Shown one piece after another: positions 18,679 through 27,346 of a stretch of DNA of 64,000 nt (position 1 is its first letter; every line of letters begins with the position of its first letter). Below the pieces are notes generated by a model that saw only the letters and a program-made list of their open reading frames with translations, was not told the DNA's origin and searched no databases. This stretch comes from Aequorivita capsosiphonis DSM 23843 (lineage in GTDB: Bacteria > Bacteroidota > Bacteroidia > Flavobacteriales > Flavobacteriaceae). The DNA lies in the NCBI RefSeq assembly GCF_000429125.1, contig NZ_KE386849.1, positions 1 to 64,000 on the forward strand. The letters run 5' to 3'. Both the position numbers and the translations under genes were made by a program.

Positions 18679-20372
18679 TGAAGACTTCAGTTAAAAAAAA
18701 TATCGTTTCCATAGCCATGCTAATCCTTGGCTTACTGCTTTTGAATCTCTTGGGAAGCTATTTCTATCAGCGATTTGATCTGACGCAAGACAAGCGGTTT
18801 ACGCTTTCAGAAGAAGCCAAAGAAATAATTGATCCCATAAATTCTCCTGTAATTGTAGATGTTTTTTTAAAAGGTGAATTTCCTCCTGAATTCCGAAGGC
18901 TTCAGAGTGAAACGGAGCAGCTTTTGGACGAATTTTCTTCCTATAATTCAAACATCAAGTTTAAGTTTATAAATCCAACGGACAAAGATTCGGAACAGTT
19001 TCAGCCGCAATTTGAAAAATTTGGATTGACGCCCGCCCAAGTTTCGGTTTCTGAAAAGGGAAAGCAAAGCACCGAACTGGTTTATCCATGGGCTCTCGCA
19101 CATCACAACGGGAAATCAGTTAAAATTCCTTTACTGAAAAATCAACTGGGAGCCACTTCCGAAGAAAGAGTGAACAGTTCCTTGCAAAATCTACAATATG
19201 CTTTTGCTGACGGATTTAAAAAATTGACCTCAGAAAAGTCTAAAAAAGTGGCCGTTTTAAAAGGAAACGGTGAATATGACGATCGCTATATAGCCGATTT
19301 TTTTGCGACTTTAAGAGATTATTATTTTATAGCTCCTTTCACCTTAGATTCGGTTACCTCCAATCCTGAAAAAACTTTAAAAGCATTAAATAGCTTCGAC
19401 CTGATTGTTGTAGCCCAGCCCACTCAGGCTTTTACTGATGCTGAAAAATATGTCCTGGATCAATATATAATGAAAGGCGGCAAATCGCTTTGGTTGTTAG
19501 ATGCCACGCAAATGCAGGCCGATCCAACAACAGGAGAAACCTTTGCTTTTGGTAAAGATTTAAACCTCAACGACTTCTTCTTTAAATACGGTATTCGCAT
19601 CAATCCCAATTTGGTGAAAGATGTGTATTCTGCGCCTATTGTTTTGGCTAATGGCGAAGAAAACGAGTCGCAGTACAACAAATACCCCTGGTTTTTCAGT
19701 CCGCTCAGCAGCAGCGCCAACAACCACCCCATCGTTTCCAATATTGAAGCGGTGAAATTTGATTATGCAAGTGCTATCGATACGCTTCCAAACAACATAA
19801 AGAAAACGATTTTATTATCGTCTTCCCCCATTTCAAAAATTGTCGGACTCCCCGCTCCTATTGACTTTGATGTGGAAATTCCCAACAATCTTCAAGTAGT
19901 GAATGAAGGGCCAGATCCACGGGAGTTTAATGCTGGTGAAATTCCTCTGGCAGTTTTACTAGAGGGAAACTTTACTTCAGTTTTTAAAAATAGAGTAAAG
20001 CCAATAAAACTGAATGGAGATCTAAGGAATATAGATGATGGAAAGGCTTCAAAAATGGTGGTAATAAGCGATGGCGATGTTATAAAAAACCAAATGCAGG
20101 GCAACCGTCCTTTGGAACTGGGTTTCGATAAAATGACCAATACCTTCTATGGAAACAAGGAGTTTCTGCTGAATACGGTCAATTACCTTCTTGATGACAG
20201 CGGACTTATAAACATTAGAACACGGCATATTGCGGTACCTTTTTTGGATCCACAAAAAATTGCATTACAACGTACAAAGTGGCAAACACTCAATCTATTG
20301 CTACCCTTAGGTTTACTGTTGGTTTTCGGAATCGTCTTTAACTACTATCGCAGACGTAAATACACCCGCTAA
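18675..20372 (+). CDS. gldG: Gliding-motility ABC transporter substrate-binding protein GldG
   Basis: 565 residues. An N-terminal membrane anchor (about residues 9-31) and a C-terminal membrane segment (LNLLLPLGLLLVFGIVFNYY, about 538-557) flank a large periplasmic domain of the ABC-type uncharacterised transport auxiliary family. It begins with FDLTQDKRFTLSEEAKEIID, which is strongly conserved in GldG. It overlaps gldF by four bases. The gldF-gldG-dnaN order is common in Flavobacteriaceae, which supports both the gene calls and the taxonomic placement. Confidence 0.94.
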   Translation: MMKTSVKKNIVSIAMLILGLLLLNLLGSYFYQRFDLTQDKRFTLSEEAKEIIDPINSPVIVDVFLKGEFPPEFRRLQSETEQLLDEFSSYNSNIKFKFINPTDKDSEQFQPQFEKFGLTPAQVSVSEKGKQSTELVYPWALAHHNGKSVKIPLLKNQLGATSEERVNSSLQNLQYAFADGFKKLTSEKSKKVAVLKGNGEYDDRYIADFFATLRDYYFIAPFTLDSVTSNPEKTLKALNSFDLIVVAQPTQAFTDAEKYVLDQYIMKGGKSLWLLDATQMQADPTTGETFAFGKDLNLNDFFFKYGIRINPNLVKDVYSAPIVLANGEENESQYNKYPWFFSPLSSSANNHPIVSNIEAVKFDYASAIDTLPNNIKKTILLSSSPISKIVGLPAPIDFDVEIPNNLQVVNEGPDPREFNAGEIPLAVLLEGNFTSVFKNRVKPIKLNGDLRNIDDGKASKMVVISDGDVIKNQMQGNRPLELGFDKMTNTFYGNKEFLLNTVNYLLDDSGLINIRTRHIAVPFLDPQKIALQRTKWQTLNLLLPLGLLLVFGIVFNYYRRRKYTR

Positions 20373-20438
20373 ATGTTAATAAGTTTGTTTTATCAAACAC
20401 ATCAATTGAAATATATTTGTACTTCGGCTTCGCTCAGT

Positions 20439-20700
20439 AACCTGAATGAATCTTTTAAATAACAAATGTTTGGGAAAGCTCACCAACCTTAAATTATTGA
20501 AATAGATTAAAAATTTGGAAGAGTTTATAGTAAGCTAAGTCAAAATACTAAGTAACCTGAATGAATCTTTTAAATAACAAAAGTTTGGGCAAGCTCACCC
20601 ACCTTAAATTATCGAAATAGATTAAAAATTTGGAAGAGTTTATAGTAATCTAAGTTGAAATGTTCATTAACTTGAATGAATCTCCTTAATTTATCAAGAA
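20439..20700 (+). repeat. 115-bp tandem repeat between gldG and dnaN
   Basis: The unit begins AACCTGAATGAATCTTTTAA and recurs at 20439, 20554 and, diverged and truncated, at 20669 (spacing 115 each time). Each unit contains AAGCTCACC.ACCTTAAATTA, related to the REP-like TTCGACAAGCTCAGCAACCTTAAA sequences near 17.4 kb. A further relative (CTTCGGCTTCGCTCAGTAACC) precedes the first unit. The gap 20373-20790 holds no gene. Confidence 0.85.
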
Positions 20701-20790
20701 GATTAAAAAGCTCACCAAGCTTTTATTTCACTTAAATTAAAAGTTCCCGAGAAGCAATTATTGAGAATTATTTCATAAAAAATATACATA

Positions 20791-21909
20791 ATGAAATTCA
20801 TCGTATCGAGTTCCTATTTATTAAAACAACTGCAAGTATTGGGTGGTATTATCAATAGCAATAATACATTGCCTATTTTAGATAATTTCCTTTTCGATTT
20901 AGACAATAAAAGTCTTACCGTTTCGGCTTCCGATTTGGAAACTACCATTTCCTCAAAACTGGAAGTGGAAAGTACCGAAAAAGGAATGATCTGTGTTCCC
21001 GCAAAACTTCTGCTTGAAACACTAAAAACCTTTCCAGAGCAGCCACTGACTTTTACTGTTGAAGATAACAGTACCATAGAAATTAGCTCTAACCACGGTA
21101 AATACGCATTGGCTTATGCTAGTGGGGAAGAATTCCCAAATGCTGTTGAATTGAAGGATCCTTCCTCTACCGTTGTTCAAGGTGATGTGCTAGCAACTGC
21201 CATCAGTAAAACTATTTTTGCTTCTGGAAATGATGATTTGAGACCTGTGATGAGCGGTGTTTTCTTTCAGTTTTCTACAGATAATTTAGTTTTTGTTGCT
21301 ACAGACGCACATAAATTGGTAAAATATACCCGTGATGATATCAGTGCTTCGCAAACGGCGGAATTTATTATGCCGAAAAAACCGCTGAATCTTTTAAAGA
21401 GTATTCTTGGAGGTAGCGAAGATGACGTAATCATCGAATACAACGAAAGTAACGCCAAATTCATTTTTGAAAATACCGAAATGATCTGCCGATTGATTGA
21501 CGGAAAGTATCCTAATTACGAAGCTGTTATTCCGAAGGAAAATCCAAATAAATTAGTTATTGACAGAAATCAATTTCTAAACTCTGTTCGAAGAGTTTCT
21601 ATCTTCTCTAGCAAAACAACGCATCAAATTCGTTTGAAGATTGCTGGTGCAGAGTTGAATATTTCAGCTGAAGACATTGACTATAGCAACAAAGCTGAAG
21701 AACGTTTAACCTGTGACTATCAAGGTGACGATATGCAAATAGGTTTCAACAGCCGTTTTCTAACAGAAATGCTGAACAACCTTACCAGCGACGAAGTTTC
21801 TCTGGAAATGAGCCTTCCCAACAGAGCTGGAATTCTAACGCCTGTAGATGGTCTTGATGAAGGCGAAACGGTTACTATGCTTGTAATGCCGGTAATGTTG
21901 AATAACTAA
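20791..21909 (+). CDS. dnaN: DNA polymerase III sliding clamp, beta subunit
   Basis: 372 residues, normal clamp length, with three repeated clamp domains. Recognisable segments are MKFIVSSSYLLKQLQVLGGI at the N-terminus, SNNTLPILDNFLFDL, VFVATDAHKLVKY in domain 2 and the C-terminus TMLVMPVMLNN, which contains the M-P-(M/V)-(R/L) pocket-edge motif. The clamp encircles DNA and tethers polymerase and repair proteins. It follows gldG after a repeat-rich gap and ends in a hairpin terminator, so it is probably transcribed alone. A broken copy of its 3' end lies at 23356. Confidence 0.97.
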   Translation: MKFIVSSSYLLKQLQVLGGIINSNNTLPILDNFLFDLDNKSLTVSASDLETTISSKLEVESTEKGMICVPAKLLLETLKTFPEQPLTFTVEDNSTIEISSNHGKYALAYASGEEFPNAVELKDPSSTVVQGDVLATAISKTIFASGNDDLRPVMSGVFFQFSTDNLVFVATDAHKLVKYTRDDISASQTAEFIMPKKPLNLLKSILGGSEDDVIIEYNESNAKFIFENTEMICRLIDGKYPNYEAVIPKENPNKLVIDRNQFLNSVRRVSIFSSKTTHQIRLKIAGAELNISAEDIDYSNKAEERLTCDYQGDDMQIGFNSRFLTEMLNNLTSDEVSLEMSLPNRAGILTPVDGLDEGETVTMLVMPVMLNN

Positions 21910-22057
21910 GCTTGGGCCATTAACAGACATTTTAATTCAGGGGAAACCGATTGATACTAATAAAATATTTAGATGTCGCGTAAAGTTAGTTTACTTTTAA
22001 GAAGACAATTAAAAATCTAATGGGGATAATCAAATTGATCTATCCAGAATTTTAAAG

Positions 22058-22094
22058 AATAAACCCTTTTTATCATTGATGAAAAGGGTTTATT
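22058..22094. terminator. Bidirectional terminator after dnaN
   Basis: AATAAACCCTTTT (22058-22070) and AAAAGGGTTTATT (22082-22094) form a perfect 13-bp stem with an 11-base loop. It lies between dnaN (+) and the convergent surface-protein gene (-). Confidence 0.75.
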
Positions 22095-22112
22095 CTTATA
22101 TACTGTTTGCGT

Positions 22113-23129
22113 TTAATGACACACCCAATTGCTGCCATCATAAAATACAGGGCATTTTACAGTACCGCCGCCAACTACGGGAGCTAAATAACTTGGAACG
22201 CTTGCATCGGTTACATACGCCATAGCGCCTTGGATTCCGGCCGGTAAGTTGGCCACTTTATACCCCATGGTTCTTATCATACCGTTTACTTCAAAATTGA
22301 CCTTTGGCGTATTAGTACCTATTCCCACGTATCCATTATTTTTAATAACCATACGTTGAACAAGAGATGTAGTTCCATCTTGAGTTGTGCGAAAAGAAAT
22401 TCTACCGGGCATATCCTCCGGTCCCGATGCACCAGGAAGGCCATCAATTCCCATTGAAAACGATGCTGCATTAAAATAATTAGTGCCATCATAGCCTTTT
22501 GCCTCAATGCTAAAAAAATTAGACGTATTTCTAGTAGAAACAGCGGTAGGTTCTGATATTGTTCCTCCAGCCGAATGTATGTGAAATACAGTAACATCAT
22601 TCCCGTGGGAATACATATCTAAATCTGCATCCATCGCAACTACTTCTATGCTTTCTTTAGGCGTCTCTGTTCCAATCCCAACTTTCCCGTCGTCTGTAAC
22701 AACCATTTCTGCTCCAACAGGTCTTAATGTAGTACCATCACTAAGTGTACCTAACTCTATACGGTTCTTTTCCGGATTATTTATCCAAGCATCATCTGTA
22801 AGATCTGCTAGTGCCCTGTTTAATACTCTTATCCAATTTGTTCCATCGTTATAGTAAAACCCAGGAGTAACTGCATTTGCACCCGACCCATCTGATGCTG
22901 TGTTATAAACTAGCATTCCCGCCACGCTAGTTGAAAGTGGTGCTGAAAGATCAGTTGCAGTTAATTGCACGCGAGGAATCAACAATCCTTTGTCATTAGA
23001 AGATAATTCCAATAAAGCATCTCCATCAGGATCTGTGGTGCCAATACCTACTTGGGCATAGCATGCTGTTGCAATAAGGAAGATAAATGTAAAAACCACC
23101 ATTTCTGAAATAAACCTATACTTTTTCAT
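22113..23129 (-). CDS. Secreted 'VGIGT' repeat protein of unknown function
   Basis: 338 residues. A hydrophobic N-terminus ending ATACYAQ is a signal peptide. The mature protein starts VGIGTTDPDGDALLELSS and repeats the motif twice more (GKVGIGTETPKESIEV, GYVGIGTNTPKVNFEVNG). NDGTNWIRV and the C-terminal FYDGSNWVCH are also typical. Proteins of this kind are common on Bacteroidetes surfaces and resemble tail-fibre head regions; no function is established. There is no T9SS domain. The gene sits between dnaN and a remnant of a second dnaN, so it may have arrived with, or caused, that duplication. Confidence 0.75.
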   Translation of the reverse strand: MKKYRFISEMVVFTFIFLIATACYAQVGIGTTDPDGDALLELSSNDKGLLIPRVQLTATDLSAPLSTSVAGMLVYNTASDGSGANAVTPGFYYNDGTNWIRVLNRALADLTDDAWINNPEKNRIELGTLSDGTTLRPVGAEMVVTDDGKVGIGTETPKESIEVVAMDADLDMYSHGNDVTVFHIHSAGGTISEPTAVSTRNTSNFFSIEAKGYDGTNYFNAASFSMGIDGLPGASGPEDMPGRISFRTTQDGTTSLVQRMVIKNNGYVGIGTNTPKVNFEVNGMIRTMGYKVANLPAGIQGAMAYVTDASVPSYLAPVVGGGTVKCPVFYDGSNWVCH

Positions 23130-23355
23130 AATTATTACCTTGAAAATAATTTATATTAAAGCTAAGAAAGTGGAGAGTTATGATAAAGATACAATAATTT
23201 GAAAAATGATAGAAATATAAAAACTTTAAGAACTCTTACTTAGTCATTTGTATTATATGATGTTCAAAAGATACTATTTTTCATTTTGCGATAAAACCCT
23301 AATTTAATAATCCTGGTTGAAATGAATTTCGAAAGAATATTATGAAAGAATAATT

Positions 23356-23448
23356 CCAAACCGAGGCGGAGTCCTTACTTCAGTTGATGACCTTGACGAA
23401 GGTGAAACTGTTACTATGCTTGTAATGCCAGTGATGTTAAACAATTAA
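23356..23448 (+). pseudogene. Remnant of a second dnaN (3' end only)
   Basis: This fragment translates as PNRGGVLTSVDDLDEGETV followed by TMLVMPVMLNN and a TAA stop, aligned without gaps to the last 30 residues of the intact DnaN (PNRAGILTPVDGLDEGETV, then the same C-terminus). Third-position changes (for example ATGCCAGTG against ATGCCGGTA) show that it is a diverged copy, not a recent duplication. Upstream of 23350 the similarity stops. It is followed by its own hairpin. The 23130-23355 gap otherwise shows nothing. Confidence 0.88.
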
Positions 23449-23471
23449 TTATATCGGTAACTTTCAAGAAC

Positions 23472-23510
23472 AAAAAAACCTCTTACAAAAAATTGCAAGA
23501 AGTTTTTTTA
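23472..23510 (-). terminator. Hairpin terminator
   Basis: AAAAAACCTCTT and AAGAAGTTTTTT form an imperfect stem around 23473-23510. It lies between the dnaN remnant (+) and the DUF1573 gene (-) and could terminate either. Confidence 0.5.
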
Positions 23511-23528
23511 TGGAATAATACTATTGTA

Positions 23529-23981
23529 TTATTTGCCGTTATGGGTTTCAGTAGCAGCTGGCTCATCTGCCAAAACATTTCCCTTGATTTTAAGAACAAC
23601 AGTACCTTCACTTGCATTTGAAGTAACTGTTACTGTTTTAGTGAAAGCGCCAACTCTATTGGTAGCATATTTAACGCCAATTTCAGCGCTTTCGCCTGGC
23701 ATAATAGCTCCGTCTGGTTTTGTAGGGACCGTACAGCCACAACTTCCTTTTACTTTGGTAATTACGATAGGAGCATTTCCCACATTTTTAAATTTAAAGG
23801 CACGAACTCCGTCTGCATTATGCGCTATGGTTCCGTAATCTATTACTGAAGATTCAAATTTAAATACACCTTTTTCCGCTTGCGTTGCTTCTTGCGCAAA
23901 TAAAGCTGTGCAAAAAAGAAAGCTTGCCATAAAAAATAGATTGCGGAAAAAATTAGTTCCTTTTACTGTTTTTGTTACCAT
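23529..23981 (-). CDS. DUF1573 domain-containing protein
   Basis: 150 residues. A signal peptide (FFMASFLFCTALFAQ, about residues 15-29) is followed by one immunoglobulin-like domain with the family core GVRAFKFKNVGNAPIVITKV and the conserved SCGCTVP motif at about residues 80-86, then TVTSNASEGTVVLKIKGNV. DUF1573 proteins are common exported proteins in Bacteroidetes; the function is unknown. Single-gene unit. Confidence 0.9.
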   Translation of the reverse strand: MVTKTVKGTNFFRNLFFMASFLFCTALFAQEATQAEKGVFKFESSVIDYGTIAHNADGVRAFKFKNVGNAPIVITKVKGSCGCTVPTKPDGAIMPGESAEIGVKYATNRVGAFTKTVTVTSNASEGTVVLKIKGNVLADEPAATETHNGK

Positions 23982-24356
23982 GTTATGAGAGTTTTAAATA
24001 AGATTAAAATGATATTTAGAATACAAATTTCGGAAAAAAATTAAAAAAAGAACCGAAATCAAGAATAAATCTATGTTTTTATGTTTTCATAGAAACAAGC
24101 AAGGTTTATCATCTTTTCATTAATATTTCCCCGATACTGCTTATGGAAACCCTATGCCGTTTACATTTTACTTCAATAATCTCAAAATTCATAAACGCAA
24201 TAAATTCTGTAACTTATTAATTATCAATACTAAACACTTGCTGTCAGAAAACAAGATTTCTACTGTTTTTATTATGGCAAGATAGATTTATGAAAGTCTG
24301 TTTTGTGATGAATTATTTTATTTAATTTTATCATTTTCAATCTTTACAAACGTACT
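23982..24356. other. Gene-free AT-rich gap
   Basis: No frame, RNA gene or convincing repeat is visible. The stretch presumably holds the divergent promoters of the DUF1573 and UPF0158 genes, but no full TTG-N19-TAnnTTTG match was found. Confidence 0.5.
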
Positions 24357-24779
24357 ATGAAAACCCAAAATAATATAATAAAGGAAATAGCTGACAGTCT
24401 ATTGTGCGGTATGATCTGTTTTTATGAGAAAGCCACAAATAGTTTTATCGAATACCCAAAAGAGGTAGAAGACTACCTAATGTTCGATGAGGAAAATCCA
24501 TGGCAGGAAGTAATTGATAAGGTTGAGGATAATGTGGATGATTATCTTTTGATAGACCCAATGCCCTCTTCCGAGGCTTTTAAACTTATGGAGCAATTTG
24601 CCAGAGAAATAGATTCTCTAGGTTTTTCGGCCAAACTTCTGGATGCACTTGACAAACGCAAGCCATTCCAGAATTTCAATCATTTAATAGAAAATGATTT
24701 TGATAACCGACAACTCTGGTTCGATTTCAGGCTTGAAAAAAATATGGAATGGGTAAAAAGACAAATTGAATTTGGGTAG
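24357..24779 (+). CDS. UPF0158 family protein
   Basis: 140 residues, acidic and cytosolic. The N-terminal half IIKEIADSLLCGMICFYEKA and EYPKEVEDYLMFDEENPWQ, and the C-terminal RKPFQNFNHLIEND..RQLWFDFR, fit the UPF0158 family, which has no assigned function. It ends 68 bases before mnmE on the same strand and could be co-transcribed with it. Confidence 0.8.
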   Translation: MKTQNNIIKEIADSLLCGMICFYEKATNSFIEYPKEVEDYLMFDEENPWQEVIDKVEDNVDDYLLIDPMPSSEAFKLMEQFAREIDSLGFSAKLLDALDKRKPFQNFNHLIENDFDNRQLWFDFRLEKNMEWVKRQIEFG

Positions 24780-24847
24780 CATATTTGCCATCCCCGACTT
24801 TGATAAAATTTAAAACTTTGTCAAACTAAATCTTACCTTTGCTCCCA

Positions 24848-26236
24848 ATGATACACACAGATACTATAGTTGCCATGGCAACTCCAGCAGGTGCTGGCGC
24901 AATCGCAGTTTTAAGGCTTTCGGGGCCAGAGGCTATTTCTATTGCTTCCTCTATATTCACCTCAACTTCAGGAAAGGATCTAGCTAAACAAAAAACCCAT
25001 ACGGTACATTTGGGTAATATTAAAGACGGCGAAAAGATAATAGATGAAGTACTCCTATCTATTTTCAAAAACCCAAACTCTTATACAGGTGAAGATGTAG
25101 TTGAAATCTCTTGCCACGGCAGTAGTTACATCCAACAGGAAATTATACAATTATGTCTTCGGAAAGGCTGTAGAATGGCTCAGGCTGGCGAGTTTACCTT
25201 AAGGACATTTCTCCACGGAAAAATTGATTTGAGTCAAGCGGAAGCCGTGGCAGACCTAATAGCGAGTGATAGTGCTGCAAGCCATCAACTGGCAATACAA
25301 CAAATGCGCGGTGGATTTTCTTCAGAAATAAAAAATCTTCGCGAAGAACTTTTAAACTTTGCGTCATTAATAGAACTGGAACTGGACTTTGCTGAAGAAG
25401 ATGTAGAGTTTGCAAATAGAGATGATTTCCAGAAACTCATCTCAAAAATAACAACTGTTCTTAAACGCCTGATAGATTCTTTCGCAACAGGTAATGTATT
25501 GAAAAATGGAATTCCAGTTGCCATTGTTGGGGAACCCAATGTTGGAAAATCTACCTTACTCAATGCATTGTTAAATGAAGATCGCGCTATAGTAAGCGAC
25601 ATCGCTGGTACAACAAGAGACTCCATTGAAGATGAAATAATAATCGGGGGCATCGGTTTCCGGTTTATAGATACCGCTGGTATTCGCGAAACGGTGGACG
25701 TTATTGAAGGGTTAGGAATAAAGAAAACATTTGAAAAAATTGAAGCTGCCCAGGTAGTGATCTATCTTTTTGATGCGGGAAAATTTAAAGTTCAAGGTTC
25801 AAAATTCAAAGTTGAGATTGAAACTATTAAAAACAAGTATCCACTTAAAAATTTAGTTATAGTTGCTAACAAGGTTGACAAACTTTCATTAGAAGAAATC
25901 AATAAGCTACAAGCAGCAATCGGCCATCTCCATCTGCTTTCTGCCAAAACGGGACAAGGCGTGGAAGAACTTCAAAATAAATTACTGGATTTTGTAAACA
26001 CGGGCGCCCTTCGAAATAATGAAACCATTGTTACTAACAGTCGGCATTATGACGCCATGTTAAAAGCTTTGGAAGAAATCATCAAAGTACAGGAAGGAAT
26101 TGATAGTGGTTTAAGTGGAGATCTATTGGCAATAGATATTCGACAGGCACTTTACTATTTTGGTGAGATTACGGGTGAAATTTCTAATGATGAATTGCTT
26201 GGGAATATATTTGCTAATTTTTGTATTGGGAAGTAA
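24848..26236 (+). CDS. mnmE: tRNA modification GTPase MnmE
   Basis: 462 residues from the ATG at 24848. A TTG three codons earlier is possible, but the conserved N-terminus is DTIVAMATPAGAGAIAVLR. The N-terminal folate-binding domain is followed by a helical domain with the G domain inserted: G1 GEPNVGKST (about 228-236), G3 DTAGI and G4 NKVD. The C-terminus is the essential FCIGK, where the cysteine is conserved. With MnmG it makes the 5-carboxymethylaminomethyl modification at wobble U34. Odd feature: KFKVQGSKFKVE in the G domain matches a repeat-derived insertion (see findings). The gene is otherwise normal. Confidence 0.97.
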   Translation: MIHTDTIVAMATPAGAGAIAVLRLSGPEAISIASSIFTSTSGKDLAKQKTHTVHLGNIKDGEKIIDEVLLSIFKNPNSYTGEDVVEISCHGSSYIQQEIIQLCLRKGCRMAQAGEFTLRTFLHGKIDLSQAEAVADLIASDSAASHQLAIQQMRGGFSSEIKNLREELLNFASLIELELDFAEEDVEFANRDDFQKLISKITTVLKRLIDSFATGNVLKNGIPVAIVGEPNVGKSTLLNALLNEDRAIVSDIAGTTRDSIEDEIIIGGIGFRFIDTAGIRETVDVIEGLGIKKTFEKIEAAQVVIYLFDAGKFKVQGSKFKVEIETIKNKYPLKNLVIVANKVDKLSLEEINKLQAAIGHLHLLSAKTGQGVEELQNKLLDFVNTGALRNNETIVTNSRHYDAMLKALEEIIKVQEGIDSGLSGDLLAIDIRQALYYFGEITGEISNDELLGNIFANFCIGK

Positions 26237-26372
26237 AATTGGTTTCCGATGTATTGATATTATCTTCTCTTGATTGATATACAGCAGGTTATATTGTTAA
26301 AGTTTTCCTTTCTATTTCTAGTACCACATATGAACTACATTTTTAAATTATGGAGTACAAACGTACCACATA

Positions 26373-26733
26373 ATGAAAATAAAATTAAAAGAACGAAAAC
26401 AGCTTGCTAATAGAGTACTATAAGGGATTGGAGATATACCCAGAAGGCAAGAGAAAACACATTCGAGACTATGAAAATCTGAAAATGTATTTACATAGTG
26501 AACCTAAGAATGCTATTGAAAGAAAAGAGAACAAAGAAACAATGGCGCTTGCAAAAAAGATTCTTGCTATTAGGGAAGCAGAATATTATCAGGGCAAGTT
26601 CGATCTTAAAACCACAACAAAAGGTATAAGACGGTTTTTAGAGTTCTTTCGCGAAAAAGCGGAAGAGCGCTTTGACAGTCCTAAAAACTATGGGAACTGG
26701 ACTGCCGCACTCATACATTTTGAGCGCTGTATT
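26373..26733 (+). pseudogene. Truncated tyrosine recombinase (integrase N-terminal part)
   Basis: The ATG at 26373 starts MKIKLKERKQLAN, the usual opening of Bacteroidetes integrases. The frame then shifts, and the continuation LIEYYKGLEIYPEGKRKHIR.. plus ALAKKILAIREAEYYQGKFD is the arm-binding and SAM-like core-binding region. After YGNWTAALIHFERC similarity ends near 26730, so the catalytic domain (R..HxxR..Y) is lost. Two copies of GTACCACATA (26321-26330 and 26363-26372) precede it. It is the relic of a mobile element, probably inactive. Confidence 0.82.
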
Positions 26734-27341
26734 TCTCCAAATGGTGCTATAAGTTGCCTTCCGAAGGCATAAAAATCTTCATTCGTTTTTCCATCATTTT
26801 CATAGCTCTTGTCTTGTGGGTTGGTAATCACAAAATCAAAAGCATTTTTTTGTGCTTTGTCAATTACATGATAATTCACTTCTTTGGTGTCTCCTCCCTA
26901 AATTACAGTCCACTCTTCATCAAAAGGAGGCCTTAATTTAGAAATATTACGGGTAAGTTCTGGCAATTTTTCTTCCATATAAGGTTTTACCATTAATCCG
27001 TTAATGTTAGAATTTTCATCTACAGAAATATAAAGAGCAACTACAATACGTTCAAAGTTTGTTTTGTACAAGGCAACGTTTGCTCGGGCATATTTTACAA
27101 AAGATTTGGATTTAATATCACCAGCTTCTGATTTTAATCCTCGTAAGAACGCTAACGCCCTTTCGTGTGGCATAAAGTTTTTCATTTCATTGGCAAACAT
27201 CGAATAAATGCCTTCATAATCCTTGGCATTGTACTTATGTTGAAAATTATTTGATACAGTTTTTGAAATCTCACTTTCTGCTTGGGCAAAAGTGTTATTG
27301 ATAAATAAAAAGGCTATTAGTATAAATAAGATATGTTTCAT
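26728..27341 (-). pseudogene. Broken DUF3887 / M23-type peptidase gene
   Basis: The first 147 codons encode a signal peptide (ending NNTFAQ) and a DUF3887-like domain with FANEMKNFMPHERALAFLRG. The frame stops at a TAG (26898-26900) directly after EEWTVI. Past it the same frame continues GGDTKEVNYHVIDKAQ..FDFVITNP..GKTNEDFYAFGRQLIAP. In related proteins this linker joins DUF3887 to a LytM/M23 peptidoglycan hydrolase domain with tryptophan at the stop position. The peptidase domain itself is missing; the gene ends at the integrase relic near 26730. The 147-residue product could still be made. It is the last gene of the sigma-factor operon. Confidence 0.75.
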
Positions 27342-27346
27342 GGTTG

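Noticed and set aside
24834-24841. TACCTTTG as promoter of mnmE
   Set aside because: It fits the -7 consensus but has no TTG at the required distance and would leave almost no leader before the ATG.
26688-26879. Separate small minus-strand gene
   Set aside because: Its frame is continuous with the DUF3887 gene apart from one TAG and its start is not conserved; it is the downstream part of the same broken gene.
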